Shown here piece by piece: positions 8,511 through 15,961 of a stretch of DNA of 41,379 bases. A model generated the notes under the pieces. It was not told where the DNA came from. It saw only the letters and a program-made list of their open reading frames with translations, and searched no databases. Origin of the DNA: Nitrosopumilaceae archaeon. GTDB lineage: Archaea; Thermoproteota; Nitrososphaeria; Nitrososphaerales; Nitrosopumilaceae. How positions within the stretch are numbered: the first letter of the stretch is position 1; the number at the start of each line of letters is the position of its first letter. Both the position numbers and the translations under genes were made by a program. The DNA is taken from contig JASHOW010000106.1 in assembly GCA_030038445.1 (NCBI GenBank), positions 1 to 41,379 on the forward strand, given 5' to 3'.

Positions 8511-8517
8511 GGAGGTG
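8511..8517 (+). promoter_or_regulatory. Shine-Dalgarno GGAGGTG setting a GTG start
   Basis: GGAGGTG lies five bases before GTG 8523. It identifies the GTG as the start of the TRAM gene; there is no ATG in a suitable position. Confidence 0.85.
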
Positions 8518-8522
8518 TAACG

Positions 8523-8864
8523 GTGAGCTTTAACGACTCTGGTTTTGGTGAAAGTCCAAGACAAGGATACAGCGGAAATAGAGGCTATGGTGGAGGTCGA
8601 AGATTCGGCGGACGACGATTCGGTGGCGGACGACGATTTGATGATGATAGGCCAAAGCCAGTAGAGACTGGTAAGGAGTACGATGTGTCCATAACAGAAA
8701 TCAGTAGAAAGGGAGACGGTATTGCAAGAGTAGAAGGTTTTGTCATATTCGTCAAAGGAGGACAAGTAGGCCAGAACGCAAAAGTAAAGATTACGCAAGT
8801 TGGCGGGCGCTTTGCTACTGCTGATGTAGTAGGCGAAGGAACCCCACAACCAGCAACAGAATAG
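8523..8864 (+). CDS. TRAM-domain RNA-binding protein with Gly/Arg-rich N-terminus
   Basis: A 113-residue protein. Residues about 46-108 are a complete TRAM domain (KEYDVSITEISRKGDGIARV, then FVIFVKGGQVGQNAKVKI), a beta-barrel that binds tRNA, rRNA or mRNA. Single-TRAM archaeal proteins act as cold-induced RNA chaperones, which is family knowledge. Residues 10-40 are an RGG-like arm with GGGRRFGGRRFGGGRRF, which would add non-specific RNA affinity. The start is GTG with a strong Shine-Dalgarno. The long structured leader suggests post-transcriptional control. Confidence 0.9.
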   Translation: MSFNDSGFGESPRQGYSGNRGYGGGRRFGGRRFGGGRRFDDDRPKPVETGKEYDVSITEISRKGDGIARVEGFVIFVKGGQVGQNAKVKITQVGGRFATADVVGEGTPQPATE

Positions 8865-8890
8865 TTGCCTCAAAGGCGTTCTCTGATTTC

Positions 8891-9274
8891 TTATAAATCA
8901 CAAGTTTTCTTTTTTATTTTCTCTATAATTTCCAGCTTCCTTGTAATATTCATCTCTGGTTCCATGGTAACATATACAGTCTTGCGTTTTGGATAGATAA
9001 CTATCTGTGTAACCTTTTGGCGTTCTATGTGTACATAATTGACAGGGCCTAGGCTTTTGTCAAATTGTTTTCGGATCTTTCTTCTCATGGCTACCTGTTT
9101 ACAGAAATGTTCTTCCTCTTTTTGTGACTTTAGTGATGTTTTACCTTCTTTCATTATGGCCTCAGATATGTTCCCCTTGAGATCTATAATTGCGGCAAAC
9201 CGCATCATTGGATCTAATTCCAATATATCCTCTACAATGGGGAGAAGACTTGTCTTGTGATTGCTTTTTTCCAA
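8891..9274 (-). CDS. small roadblock-like (DUF6659-type) protein
   Basis: A 127-residue soluble protein. MMRFAAIIDLKGNISEAIMK near residue 23 looks like the second strand-turn-strand of a roadblock/profilin-like fold, and KVTQIVIYPKRKTVYVTMEPEM near 88-109 gives two further strands. Proteins of this shape are numerous in Nitrososphaerota and are often labelled DUF6659; that match is from memory and not searched. A role in small-GTPase or signalling complexes would follow only by analogy. It converges on the TRAM gene. Confidence 0.6.
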   Translation of the reverse strand: MEKSNHKTSLLPIVEDILELDPMMRFAAIIDLKGNISEAIMKEGKTSLKSQKEEEHFCKQVAMRRKIRKQFDKSLGPVNYVHIERQKVTQIVIYPKRKTVYVTMEPEMNITRKLEIIEKIKKKTCDL

Positions 9275-9436
9275 TTAACGAAATGCAATCATTTGATTCT
9301 AAATATATCTTGTTTAAAGCAGCCTGATCGCTAAATCATGCCTAAAAGGGTCTATTTATCTGAAATGACGGCGATTGAATAACGGTTTCATCTATTAACT
9401 TTTTATATATTACACATTACAGTAGTCATAAGCAGT

Positions 9437-10063
9437 ATGTTTGAAAAATTCCGGAAGAAGAAAGACGAGTTTGGGTCAAATTCTACTAAAAAAGAAGAAG
9501 AGGACTCTCCGGCCGAAAATACACAATATCAACCACTAGAAATGGATCTGGAGAAGACCTCATCGGAGGTCATGGAACAGCCTAGGCAGGAACCCCCTAA
9601 AGTGATAGAACAACCTATCCCCAAGCCTCTTGAACAAGTAAAAATACCGGAACCCATGCAGCAAAGAACAATGAGCACATCTGGAGAAGACATTGGAATT
9701 AGAGCCCTTATGGATAAGCGAACAAAGCTAGAAGAGGCAATTGACTATGTGGGCTTGATGATTAAGAATTTAAAAGACAAGAGGACAAATCTGGAAAAAA
9801 GTATAGAGGACGAGTCTGTTGACATTAAGAATCTCAAGGAGAAACTGACTAAGGTTGGTCAATATATCGAAGAAGAAAAACAGGGGATAAGGAATCTACA
9901 GCAAAAAAGAAGCGAGGTAGAAAGGGAGGCTGATGATGTTGCCTCAATTATCAATGCCCTACGTGAAAAGCTATTGAATATAGATAAGGTAATAAATGAA
10001 GAAGGTAGCAGGATAGAGAAATTCAGAGATTCTAGACCTAGATCAGAATCTTCCTTTAGCTAG
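9437..10063 (+). CDS. coiled-coil protein built of five 21-residue repeats
   Basis: A 208-residue protein. Residues 1-10 are a basic amphipathic stretch (MFEKFRKKKD). Residues 20-80 are acidic and Pro-rich and probably disordered. Residues 94-198 consist of exactly five 21-residue units, each three heptads, beginning K[RL] and closing with [NEK][LAF][KRQ]-type residues. The product should be a rigid parallel coil of about 15 nm. No enzyme motif is present and no family is recognised. It ends in a 4-base overlap with the convergent gene. TATA-like TTTTTATATATTAC (about 9401-9414) lies about 29 bases before the ATG, consistent with a leaderless mRNA. Confidence 0.75.
   Translation: MFEKFRKKKDEFGSNSTKKEEEDSPAENTQYQPLEMDLEKTSSEVMEQPRQEPPKVIEQPIPKPLEQVKIPEPMQQRTMSTSGEDIGIRALMDKRTKLEEAIDYVGLMIKNLKDKRTNLEKSIEDESVDIKNLKEKLTKVGQYIEEEKQGIRNLQQKRSEVEREADDVASIINALREKLLNIDKVINEEGSRIEKFRDSRPRSESSFS
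9716..10030 (+). repeat. five in-frame 63-bp units (21-residue heptad repeats)
   Basis: The protein segments start KRTKLEEAI, KRTNLEKSI, KLTKVGQYI, KRSEVEREA and KLLNIDKVI and are all 21 residues long with no insertion. Only the first two are close in DNA, so the array is old and kept by protein constraint. Confidence 0.85.
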
Positions 10064-10440
10064 AAGGTAAAACCCTCTTTTAGAATACTGTTTAGGTTTT
10101 CCTTTATCTCTTCTTCAGATGACAGTGAATTAAGATCTCTGATTAATACCTCTGTTGCAAGACACTGATTCTTTGAGAACTGATAGTAACAATCTAGCTT
10201 TTCCTGGTAGGTTGTTGCGTTATAATAGATAGTCCAAAAGTTTTCTGTTGAATGTTGCGCATAGAGTAAAAATTTTCGAATAGCTATCTCAATTTTGGGT
10301 GATGGATTGTCTCTCATTAATCCAATTAGAATCTGTTCCAGTTTGCTGTCCAGATTAGACTCGTAAATCAGCTGGTAAATGTCTGTGGCTCGTGTCACAG
10401 TTGCTTTATGTGTCTGTATCATAAAAGCTTTCATCAACAA
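10060..10440 (-). CDS. helical protein of unknown function
   Basis: A 126-residue predicted all-helical soluble protein, with two Cys residues (in LDCYYQF and KNQCLAT) and many aromatic residues in the middle. There is no signal peptide and no known motif. It overlaps the convergent coiled-coil gene by four bases. Met codons at 10440 and 10434 are both possible starts. The repeating helix pattern could be a HEPN-like or TPR-like bundle, but HEPN's R-x4-6-H catalytic motif is not seen, so I do not assign it. Confidence 0.6.
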   Translation of the reverse strand: MLMKAFMIQTHKATVTRATDIYQLIYESNLDSKLEQILIGLMRDNPSPKIEIAIRKFLLYAQHSTENFWTIYYNATTYQEKLDCYYQFSKNQCLATEVLIRDLNSLSSEEEIKENLNSILKEGFTF

Positions 10441-10553
10441 TTTTCAAAAAAATCGCCATTTGTATGTAACAACTTTAGATATCTCGAAAAAACTAAAATT
10501 TCAACTCGGAATTATTCATAATGCTTAAATAATTTGCATGTGTATTAATTGTC

Positions 10554-10743
10554 CCTGTTAAAGGAATATCCTCCCAAGACAGGCAATCATGCAGCAAACA
10601 TGTGATACGGAAAAAGGCCAAAAATCCTCCTTTCCGTAAAAGTGCCAACGGAGAAATCCCGAGGAAGTGATGACAAAGGTCGTCATGCCTTTGAATGCTT
10701 GCGCATTCTCACATAGCGTGTGAATCACACACGTCTGCATGAT
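10554..10743 (+). ncRNA. candidate structured RNA 1 (about 190 nt)
   Basis: The 395-base gap before the MFS gene holds dense nested complementarity. CCTGT 10554-10558 pairs with ACAGG 10579-10583. A 9-bp closing helix joins ATCATGCAG 10586-10594 to CTGCATGAT 10735-10743. Inside are TACGGAAA/TTTCCGTA (10606-10613, 10631-10638), a 7-bp hairpin with AAAG loop (10668-10685, one G-U), and GAATGC-TTGC-GCATTC (10693-10708). A TATA-like CTTAAATAATTT (10524-10535) is about 25 bases upstream and a T-run follows the closing stem. It shares ACAAAGGT and GAATGCTT, in order, with candidate 3. It is not recognisable as SRP RNA, RNase P RNA or tRNA. Confidence 0.55.
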
Positions 10744-10835
10744 AAAATTTTTCTCAGTTTCAATAAAGTAGACCAAACCATGTAATTTATTCAAATAGAT
10801 TATACAATAATACGCCTATATGATTGTCTGAAAGA

Positions 10836-12110
10836 ATGCACTCACAACAACCATCAAAGAAATGGATGTGGTACATTCTTCCAGGCCAAGTTACCAACCA
10901 AGGGCTTAGCATTGTAATTCCTTTGTATGTGCTCTTTCTTGGTGGAGGTATAGAAGAAGTTGCAATAATCTCTGCTCTTCAGAATGCCGCAGTTGCTATA
11001 GGTTCCATCTTTTGGGGTAAGATAATTGATAGGTTTCATACCAGACGATTTATACTTCTAGTATCATTTTTTGTTGTTCTTCTCTGTAGCCTTGAGATAT
11101 ATTTTACAACATCGATTAGCGTGCTTTATGGAATTTCACTCATACTCGGATTTTTTATTGTTGGTAGAAATCCTGTAACCCAACTTCTTGTAATGGAATC
11201 AGTACAAAAGAATCTTTGGAGCTGGCTTTTTGCAAGAACATCAGTAATTAGTACTCTTGGAATGTTTATTGCAATGGCCATAGGAGCTGTAGATAGCCTA
11301 TATTTTGATCTAAGGCCTTATTTCTTGATTTGCGCGGCTTCAAGCGGAATAACTATGGTGCTTAGTATGCTGGTTAAAGAAGGAGGATTTCACATAGAAC
11401 GGAGCAGTGTGGCGTATTCTATACATGGTTTACGTTATACAATCAGCCATTATCACTTTGTATTTCCCAAAATTCTTGAGCTTCATGATTTCAAACACAT
11501 AATTACAATATTTAAGGGGAAGATAAGTAACGAGATTGGGATTTTTTCCATTGCAATCTTTTGCTTCAATTTTGGAAGCAACATGTATTCTACAGCTTGG
11601 AGCCCCTTTCTCATAAGTAGGCATTTTTCAAACGCTGGCGTATTCCTAAACTATATGATTCAGATGGCGGCTATGCTGCTTATCTTCTTTTTAGTTCCAA
11701 AAATAATTTCTAGAATAGGAGAAGAGAGATCTACCTTGATAGCGTTTGCGCCCAGAATCTTGGCAGTCATAATTCCTGCAGTTACAGTTTCTATGATGAT
11801 TGGAGGTCTGGGGGCAGTATTGGCAATTATTTCGTCCTGCCTCCTAGTTATTGGGTTTTCTATCTTTAGTACATCAACCTCAGTTATCTTTTTCAAGAGT
11901 ATACCTCAGGGTTTTGAAGGGAAATACCTTGGAGTCAACAGCGCTGTAACTGGATTTGGCGTTTTTGCAGGTTCTCTTGTAACTGGTGAATTTACAAGGC
12001 TATTTGGATACTCTATGTTATTCTTTTGTTCCGTGGTAGTGCTAGCTATTTCCTTGCTTCTATTCAAGGCATACTTTCACTATAGGATATCGAATACCAA
12101 GACGAGCTAA
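10836..12110 (+). CDS. MFS transporter
   Basis: A 424-residue polytopic protein with about twelve membrane helices in two halves separated by a long polar loop (about 180-230). The MFS loop 2-3 motif appears as FWGKIIDRFHTRRF near residue 58, a variant of G-x3-D-R-x-G-R-R/K. The fold is that of the major facilitator superfamily, likely an exporter or uniporter; no substrate can be inferred. ATG 10836 is preferred to an upstream TTG at 10824, and TATA-like TTATACAATAATAC (10800-10813) stands at the distance expected for a leaderless mRNA. It overlaps the convergent CdvB paralog by four bases. Confidence 0.85.
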   Translation: MHSQQPSKKWMWYILPGQVTNQGLSIVIPLYVLFLGGGIEEVAIISALQNAAVAIGSIFWGKIIDRFHTRRFILLVSFFVVLLCSLEIYFTTSISVLYGISLILGFFIVGRNPVTQLLVMESVQKNLWSWLFARTSVISTLGMFIAMAIGAVDSLYFDLRPYFLICAASSGITMVLSMLVKEGGFHIERSSVAYSIHGLRYTISHYHFVFPKILELHDFKHIITIFKGKISNEIGIFSIAIFCFNFGSNMYSTAWSPFLISRHFSNAGVFLNYMIQMAAMLLIFFLVPKIISRIGEERSTLIAFAPRILAVIIPAVTVSMMIGGLGAVLAIISSCLLVIGFSIFSTSTSVIFFKSIPQGFEGKYLGVNSAVTGFGVFAGSLVTGEFTRLFGYSMLFFCSVVVLAISLLLFKAYFHYRISNTKTS

Positions 12111-12748
12111 ACATAACGAGCAGGAGATGAGGATTGATCGCCTGCAGGCATTGAGGGCAGTTTGTCGTTGACTGCTGACTCTGCAACTGCCGCAGCCTCC
12201 TGAATGATCTTCTCGGATTCCTCGTCTGCTACTCCGGAATCGACTCCAAATTCGCCGTTGTGGAATGTATCGGTCATTAGTCCGCCAAGTAAATCAGTCA
12301 TTCCAGCTAGCTCGCGATCTGCTTCTGGCATAAACTGTACCATCGAGGATCGTAGGTTTTTCATCAAGCCAATTGTTGGCATGATTGTGACTACTGTATC
12401 GCCTAGATCGCTAAAGGTACTAAGTCTAAGCTCAATTTGTTCAAGTGCGATTCTAGCATTTCCAAGAAGCTTGGTAACTTTTCTGACCTCAGCTAGCTCT
12501 TTTGACAAAACTTTGCTGGCAGTAAGATCATGCTGTTGAGTGGCAACTACAATTCTTTTAAATAATTTTTCGTCTTTTTGCTTTAATTTTGTAATCATTC
12601 CATCAAGTTTTCCAATTTGGACCTGAAGTCTTTTTACTGCTTGTTCCATTCTTGGCTTCAGGGGACCTTTTGGTTTTATTGTATCATTAATTCTTTCACC
12701 AATGCCTGGTGCCTGTGGTCTTTGCCAATTCTTAGCAAATGTTGTCAT
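12107..12748 (-). CDS. cdvB: ESCRT-III-like cell division protein (CdvB paralog)
   Basis: A 213-residue Snf7/ESCRT-III protein, the filament-forming membrane-remodelling family used for division in Nitrososphaerota and Sulfolobales. The basic N-terminal helix region (KPKGPLKPRMEQAVKRLQVQ) and long helical hairpin (about 30-115) are typical. The C-terminus is acidic and ends with KLPSMPAG (196-203), which resembles a MIM2 peptide (L-P-x-hydrophobic-P) that docks onto the MIT domain of the Vps4-like ATPase CdvC. No winged-helix domain follows, so this is a shorter paralog rather than the CdvA-binding CdvB. CdvA and CdvC are not in the window. Confidence 0.88.
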   Translation of the reverse strand: MTTFAKNWQRPQAPGIGERINDTIKPKGPLKPRMEQAVKRLQVQIGKLDGMITKLKQKDEKLFKRIVVATQQHDLTASKVLSKELAEVRKVTKLLGNARIALEQIELRLSTFSDLGDTVVTIMPTIGLMKNLRSSMVQFMPEADRELAGMTDLLGGLMTDTFHNGEFGVDSGVADEESEKIIQEAAAVAESAVNDKLPSMPAGDQSSSPARYV

Positions 12749-12923
12749 GGATACGACTGATAGAATTAATTATTAATATCAGGTGTAAAATGTGGTTCAC
12801 AGCATGTGCTAAATTTAGCTAACAAAACCTTTTGACTAGAGATTGACGCCGCATCTCTTTTGAAGCGAAAAAATCAAAATTTTTTGGATAATCTATTTTG
12901 GATATATCCTCGTTCAAGCCCCG

Positions 12924-13022
12924 CTGCAGAGACCTATTGCATTACTTGAATTGCAATACTTCTCTGCGGATGGATTTTCTTTATGTGAATTGCCAGTGCA
13001 TTACTTGATGGCTGTAATTCAC
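12924..13022. repeat. two adjacent hairpins with the same 12-base apical sequence
   Basis: Hairpin A pairs 12924-12932 with 12961-12969 (one G-U) and ATTGCA 12936-12941 with TGCAAT 12952-12957. Hairpin B pairs 12985-12995 with 13009-13022 with a 3-base bulge. Both carry TGCATTACTTGA at the top (12938-12949 and 12997-13008). They overlap the zinc-finger ORF, in which the two copies are in different frames. Confidence 0.6.
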
Positions 13023-13044
13023 AGCAAAGTGGACATTTTTCCAT
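12934..13044 (-). CDS. 36-residue C2H2 zinc-finger microprotein
   Basis: The frame starts MEKCPLCCELQPSSNALAIH and ends VMQ before TAG. Residues C4-x2-C7-x12-H20-x4-H25 match the classical C2H2 finger spacing, and L17 sits three residues before the first His as in the consensus; the usual Phe is replaced (L10/Q11). TATA-like TTAAATAC on the minus strand (plus 13075-13082) with an upstream purine-rich BRE-like AAAACC puts a transcript start near 13053, nine bases before the ATG. The finger would bind DNA, RNA or a protein. Single short fingers are common in Nitrososphaerota by my recollection. The main doubt is its size and the overlap with two hairpins. Confidence 0.6.
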   Translation of the reverse strand: MEKCPLCCELQPSSNALAIHIKKIHPQRSIAIQVMQ

Positions 13045-13074
13045 TTTATTTATTGCCTGTCATCCAGAACTAAT

Positions 13075-13082
13075 GTATTTAA
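13075..13082 (-). promoter_or_regulatory. TATA box for the zinc-finger ORF
   Basis: On the minus strand this reads TTAAATAC, preceded by AAAACC. Its centre is about 34 bases before the ATG at 13044, so the transcript would have only a short leader. Confidence 0.5.
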
Positions 13083-13431
13083 GGTTTTGCTTAGACCTCT
13101 TTGACAACAGAGAATGTCATTTTAGAAAAAACTTGTAGCTAAAAAAATATGCTAAAAAAATTTTGAAAAAAATTCTGCACTTGAGAATAGAAAACTGATC
13201 AAGAAAAAAATTATTTCCCAAAATAATATTACACAAAATTCTAAACATAAATGAAAGTTGAGACAAATTTTACTTTACGATATTAGAAGAGGTTGATCCA
13301 AATTTTTACAACTAATTTAATATAAAAATATAAAATATCTAATTTACAGCAAAAATTCTTTAAATTCTGCTAATTTCACTTATAGTTAAACCTTTTTATT
13401 TATGTGAACCGAAATTCTTATAAGATATAAT
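13083..13431. other. AT-rich gap upstream of TFB
   Basis: About 350 bases with long A and T runs and no convincing frame or extended pairing. The TFB promoter is probably the AT-rich ACCTTTTTATTTATG near 13389-13403. I see nothing else that can be supported. Confidence 0.5.
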
Positions 13432-14346
13432 ATGACACGCGAATCCTTTGGTTCTGGTGGACGTTGTCCTCGTTGTGGAAAAGGTCCAATGGTTACAGAT
13501 AGCACTACAGGCGAGATGTTTTGTGGTGGATGCGGATTTGTTATGACAGAACGTGTCGAGGAATCTGGCCCAGAATGGAGATCATTTTCTAAAGAGGAAC
13601 ACGAGGATCGAAGTAGAACAGGAACTCCCACATCACTTGCAATGCATGATATGGGCCTGGCAACAATAATTGGTCCTGCTGACAAGGATGCTTCAGGAAA
13701 GCCACTTTCTGCTTCAATGAAGAGCACCATTGAACGACTTAGAACTTGGGACAGTAGAAGCCAAGTTCATGAACCAGTAGATAGAAACTTCAGACAAGCT
13801 TTCAGTGAGCTTGATAGATTGAAAGATAAACTTGCATTGTCTGATGCAGTAATAGAAAAAACTGCTTATATCTATAGAAAAGCTCTTGACAAAGGCCTTG
13901 TCAGAGGAAGATCAATTCCTGGACTTGTGGCTGCGGCACTTTATGCAGCATGTAGAGACACGGAGACACCAAGAACTTTAACCGATGTAGCAAGTGGAAT
14001 CAACATTAAAAGAAAAGACGTCGCTAGATGCTACAGACTCTTACTTAGAGAATTGGATCTTAAGATGCCCGTAGTAGATCCAATAAAATGTGTAGCAAGA
14101 ATTGCAAGCAAAGCTGGATTAAGTGAAAAGACAAAACGAAAGGCTCTGCAAATTCTAAAAGATGCAGCAGAGATTGAAATTTCTGCTGGTAAAGATCCAA
14201 TGGGACTTGCAGCTGCGGCATTGTATCTCTCTTGTGTTATGAACGGAGAGAACAAAACCCAGAAAGATGTTGCACAAGCTGCAGGAGTAACTGAAGTAAC
14301 AATTAGAAATAGATACAAGGGATTAAAGGAATCTCTAAAGCTCTAA
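13432..14346 (+). CDS. tfb: transcription initiation factor IIB (TFB)
   Basis: TFB bridges TBP bound at the TATA box and RNA polymerase. The N-terminal zinc ribbon has C12-x2-C15 and C31-x2-C34. The B-reader/linker follows (GPEWRSFSKEE, then RTGTPTSLAMHDMGLATIIG). Two cyclin-like repeats cover about 110-200 and 205-300, each with the typical AAALYAACR or AAALYLSCV helix. The second repeat ends with a helix-turn-helix (VTEVTIRNRYKGL) that contacts the BRE. The length of 304 residues is normal. Nitrososphaerota usually carry several TFB copies, so this may be one of a set. A long AT-rich region lies upstream. Confidence 0.97.
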   Translation: MTRESFGSGGRCPRCGKGPMVTDSTTGEMFCGGCGFVMTERVEESGPEWRSFSKEEHEDRSRTGTPTSLAMHDMGLATIIGPADKDASGKPLSASMKSTIERLRTWDSRSQVHEPVDRNFRQAFSELDRLKDKLALSDAVIEKTAYIYRKALDKGLVRGRSIPGLVAAALYAACRDTETPRTLTDVASGINIKRKDVARCYRLLLRELDLKMPVVDPIKCVARIASKAGLSEKTKRKALQILKDAAEIEISAGKDPMGLAAAALYLSCVMNGENKTQKDVAQAAGVTEVTIRNRYKGLKESLKL

Positions 14347-14480
14347 TTTTTTTGAAAATAGGTTTTACTGTTTCTCAAGTACGATCTCATCTTGAAAATA
14401 ATTTTGATATATCGTGTGTATACAATAATGTTGAAAATTTTCAAAGAAATAATCACCAGCTTACCTAAAATCGAGATTTG

Positions 14481-14620
14481 CCCGTATTGATGTTAGTAAA
14501 ACAATCGGGCGTGGCCCCGATCGCAGGCATACAGAGATTACCTCTTCAATCCACACAGTGGATTCATTTAACAGCCTGCGAAGCCACGCTCATCTGGCAG
14601 TAGATTTTACATCTTTCTGC
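14481..14620. ncRNA. candidate structured RNA 2 (orientation uncertain)
   Basis: In the 606-base gap after TFB. GCGTGGC 14509-14515 pairs with GCCACGC 14583-14589, and inside it CGCAGGC 14522-14528 pairs with GCCTGCG 14574-14580. These enclose AGAG/CTCT (14533-14545) and AATCCAC-ACA-GTGGATT (14548-14564). Flanking hairpins are CCCG-T-ATTG/CAATCGGG (14481-14509) and GCAG-AGAT/ATCT-CTGC (14597-14620). An alternative hairpin ATCGGG/CCCGAT (14504-14521) has CGTGGC as its loop, so an H-type pseudoknot with 14583-14588 is possible. The closing helix and GCCT-N5-GCCACGC match candidate 3. A strong TATA-like tract (14648-14673) favours minus-strand transcription. It lacks a tRNA T-loop. Confidence 0.55.
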
Positions 14621-14622
14621 AT

Positions 14623-14952
14623 CAGTCATAGTAGACATTCAAAGTATTTATAATTTTATATATATTTTATATATCTAAAGCCATTATTATGAAATTCCTA
14701 GAGAAATTGACTCAATTAGATACCCGATATTTACAAGATTAATCCCAGATCATCTATTCTTTGAAGATACAAAATAAACAGGCAACTAGTGTATAGCAAT
14801 TCTTGCTGATGAATTTTTTATTGGAATAATCTAAGAATTCAAGGTGATGGATATAGAAGGATGTTATCTATGCTTATAGCAATAACAATTGTGCTGGACA
14901 TGAATCTTAATTCTAAATAGATTATAATATTTGTAACAAGATTTCAAAAGAA
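14623..14952. other. AT-rich gap upstream of the SDR gene
   Basis: About 330 bases with TATA-like tracts (14648-14673; 14920-14931) and only tiny frames, the longest clear one encoding 17 residues from 14689. The second tract is about 27 bases before ATG 14953 and is the likely SDR promoter. No RNA gene is recognised here. Confidence 0.45.
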
Positions 14953-15693
14953 ATGAAACTTGCTGGAAGAGTAGCAATTGTTACTGGTGGTAGTAGGGGA
15001 ATAGGAAAAACTACGGCTTCTATCTTTGCAAAGGAAGGCGCAAATGTTGTGATCACGGCAAAAGACGACGCCAGACTTCAATCAACAGCCAAAGAATTAG
15101 GAGTGGTTGGTTTTGCTGGAGACATAAGAAAAGAGTTGGATGTCAAGATGATTGTAGAAAAAACATTTGAAAAATTCGGTAAAATCGATATACTGGTAAA
15201 TAATGCAGGAATGTTTCCAGAGGTAAGGCCATTGCACGAAACCTCTGAAGAGAAATGGAATGAGGTAATTGACATAAACTTGACAGGACAGTTTCGTTTT
15301 ACAAAGTCAGTTATTCCATACATGATGAAAAGTGGGGGATGTATTGTAAATATTGCATCAAATGCTGGACTTAGGTCATTTGAAAATTTCGAAGCAGATT
15401 CGTATTCAGCCACAAAGGCTGCCCTGATACACCTAACAAAGACATGGGCAGTAGAATATGCAAAGTACAAGATTCGCATAAATTGCGTATGTCCAGGAAT
15501 AGTTAGCACGGACATGACTGAGCCATATCTCAGAACAGATGTTGATAGAGCCATGGCTGTGGCTGAACATCCAATAGGAAGAATTGGCAGTACGGAAGAT
15601 ATCGCAAAAGCCATACTATATTTTGTATCAGACGATTCATCGTGGGTTACAGGTGCGATCTTAGCAATAGATGGCGGAGCGGTAACAAAGTAA
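14953..15693 (+). CDS. short-chain dehydrogenase/reductase (FabG-like)
   Basis: A 246-residue classical SDR. The nucleotide-binding TGGSRGIG is at residues 11-18, NNAG near 87-90, the catalytic Ser in NIASNAG near 139, and Y-x3-K in YSATKAA near 156-160. The C-terminus WVTGAILAIDGG is typical of 3-oxoacyl-ACP reductase-like enzymes, but archaea of this group lack a standard fatty-acid synthase, so the substrate is open. A TATA-like GATTATAATATTTG stands about 27 bases before the ATG, consistent with a leaderless mRNA. Confidence 0.9.
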   Translation: MKLAGRVAIVTGGSRGIGKTTASIFAKEGANVVITAKDDARLQSTAKELGVVGFAGDIRKELDVKMIVEKTFEKFGKIDILVNNAGMFPEVRPLHETSEEKWNEVIDINLTGQFRFTKSVIPYMMKSGGCIVNIASNAGLRSFENFEADSYSATKAALIHLTKTWAVEYAKYKIRINCVCPGIVSTDMTEPYLRTDVDRAMAVAEHPIGRIGSTEDIAKAILYFVSDDSSWVTGAILAIDGGAVTK

Positions 15694-15736
15694 TCAGCCA
15701 TATCAAATTAATAGAACCACCACCCACACCTAAAAC

Positions 15737-15961
15737 ATGGATGCCAAGAAGAAAGGTAAGCTCAAGATAATCATCATGCTATCCATAATTTGGTTTGCAG
15801 CAGCCTTGCCAGTACCATTTCTCTGGTCAAATCCCGATCCTCAACATCCAGATCAGTACAAGGTATACATGGAAATTGCAGGATTAGTTTCTATTCCTTT
15901 CATTGCTATGGGAGTTGTCTGGACCTTAAAGCCAGAACTTGCAACAAGGGGCTCTAGTTAA
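15737..15961 (+). CDS. small two-helix membrane protein
   Basis: A 74-residue protein with a Lys-rich N-terminus (MDAKKKGKLK) and two membrane helices (about 10-28 and 45-64) flanking a polar, Pro-rich loop (NPDPQHPDQYKVY). It starts 43 bases after the SDR gene in the same direction and overlaps the convergent regulator gene by eight bases. No family is recognised. Confidence 0.65.
   Translation: MDAKKKGKLKIIIMLSIIWFAAALPVPFLWSNPDPQHPDQYKVYMEIAGLVSIPFIAMGVVWTLKPELATRGSS

Noticed and set aside
10667-10673. GTGATGA, a match to the C box of C/D guide RNAs
   Set aside because: No D box (CTGA) or C'/D' pair at usable spacing; the bases are better explained as a hairpin stem.
10586-10743. Candidate RNA 1 as RNase P RNA or SRP RNA
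   Set aside because: Conserved P4 segments and the SRP GNAR/GGAAG helix-8 motif are not visible, and it is too short.
10558-10794. 78-codon minus-strand frame
   Set aside because: Odd composition (many Cys, His, Phe, Trp) and full overlap with candidate RNA 1, whose pairing explains the sequence better.
14509-14589. Candidate RNA 2 as a divergent tRNA (7-bp end helix, about 81 nt)
   Set aside because: No TTCRANNC T-loop on either strand and no 7-base anticodon loop in position.
14689-14742. 17-codon frame beginning MKFLEKLTQLD
   Set aside because: Too short and isolated, with no support beyond composition.
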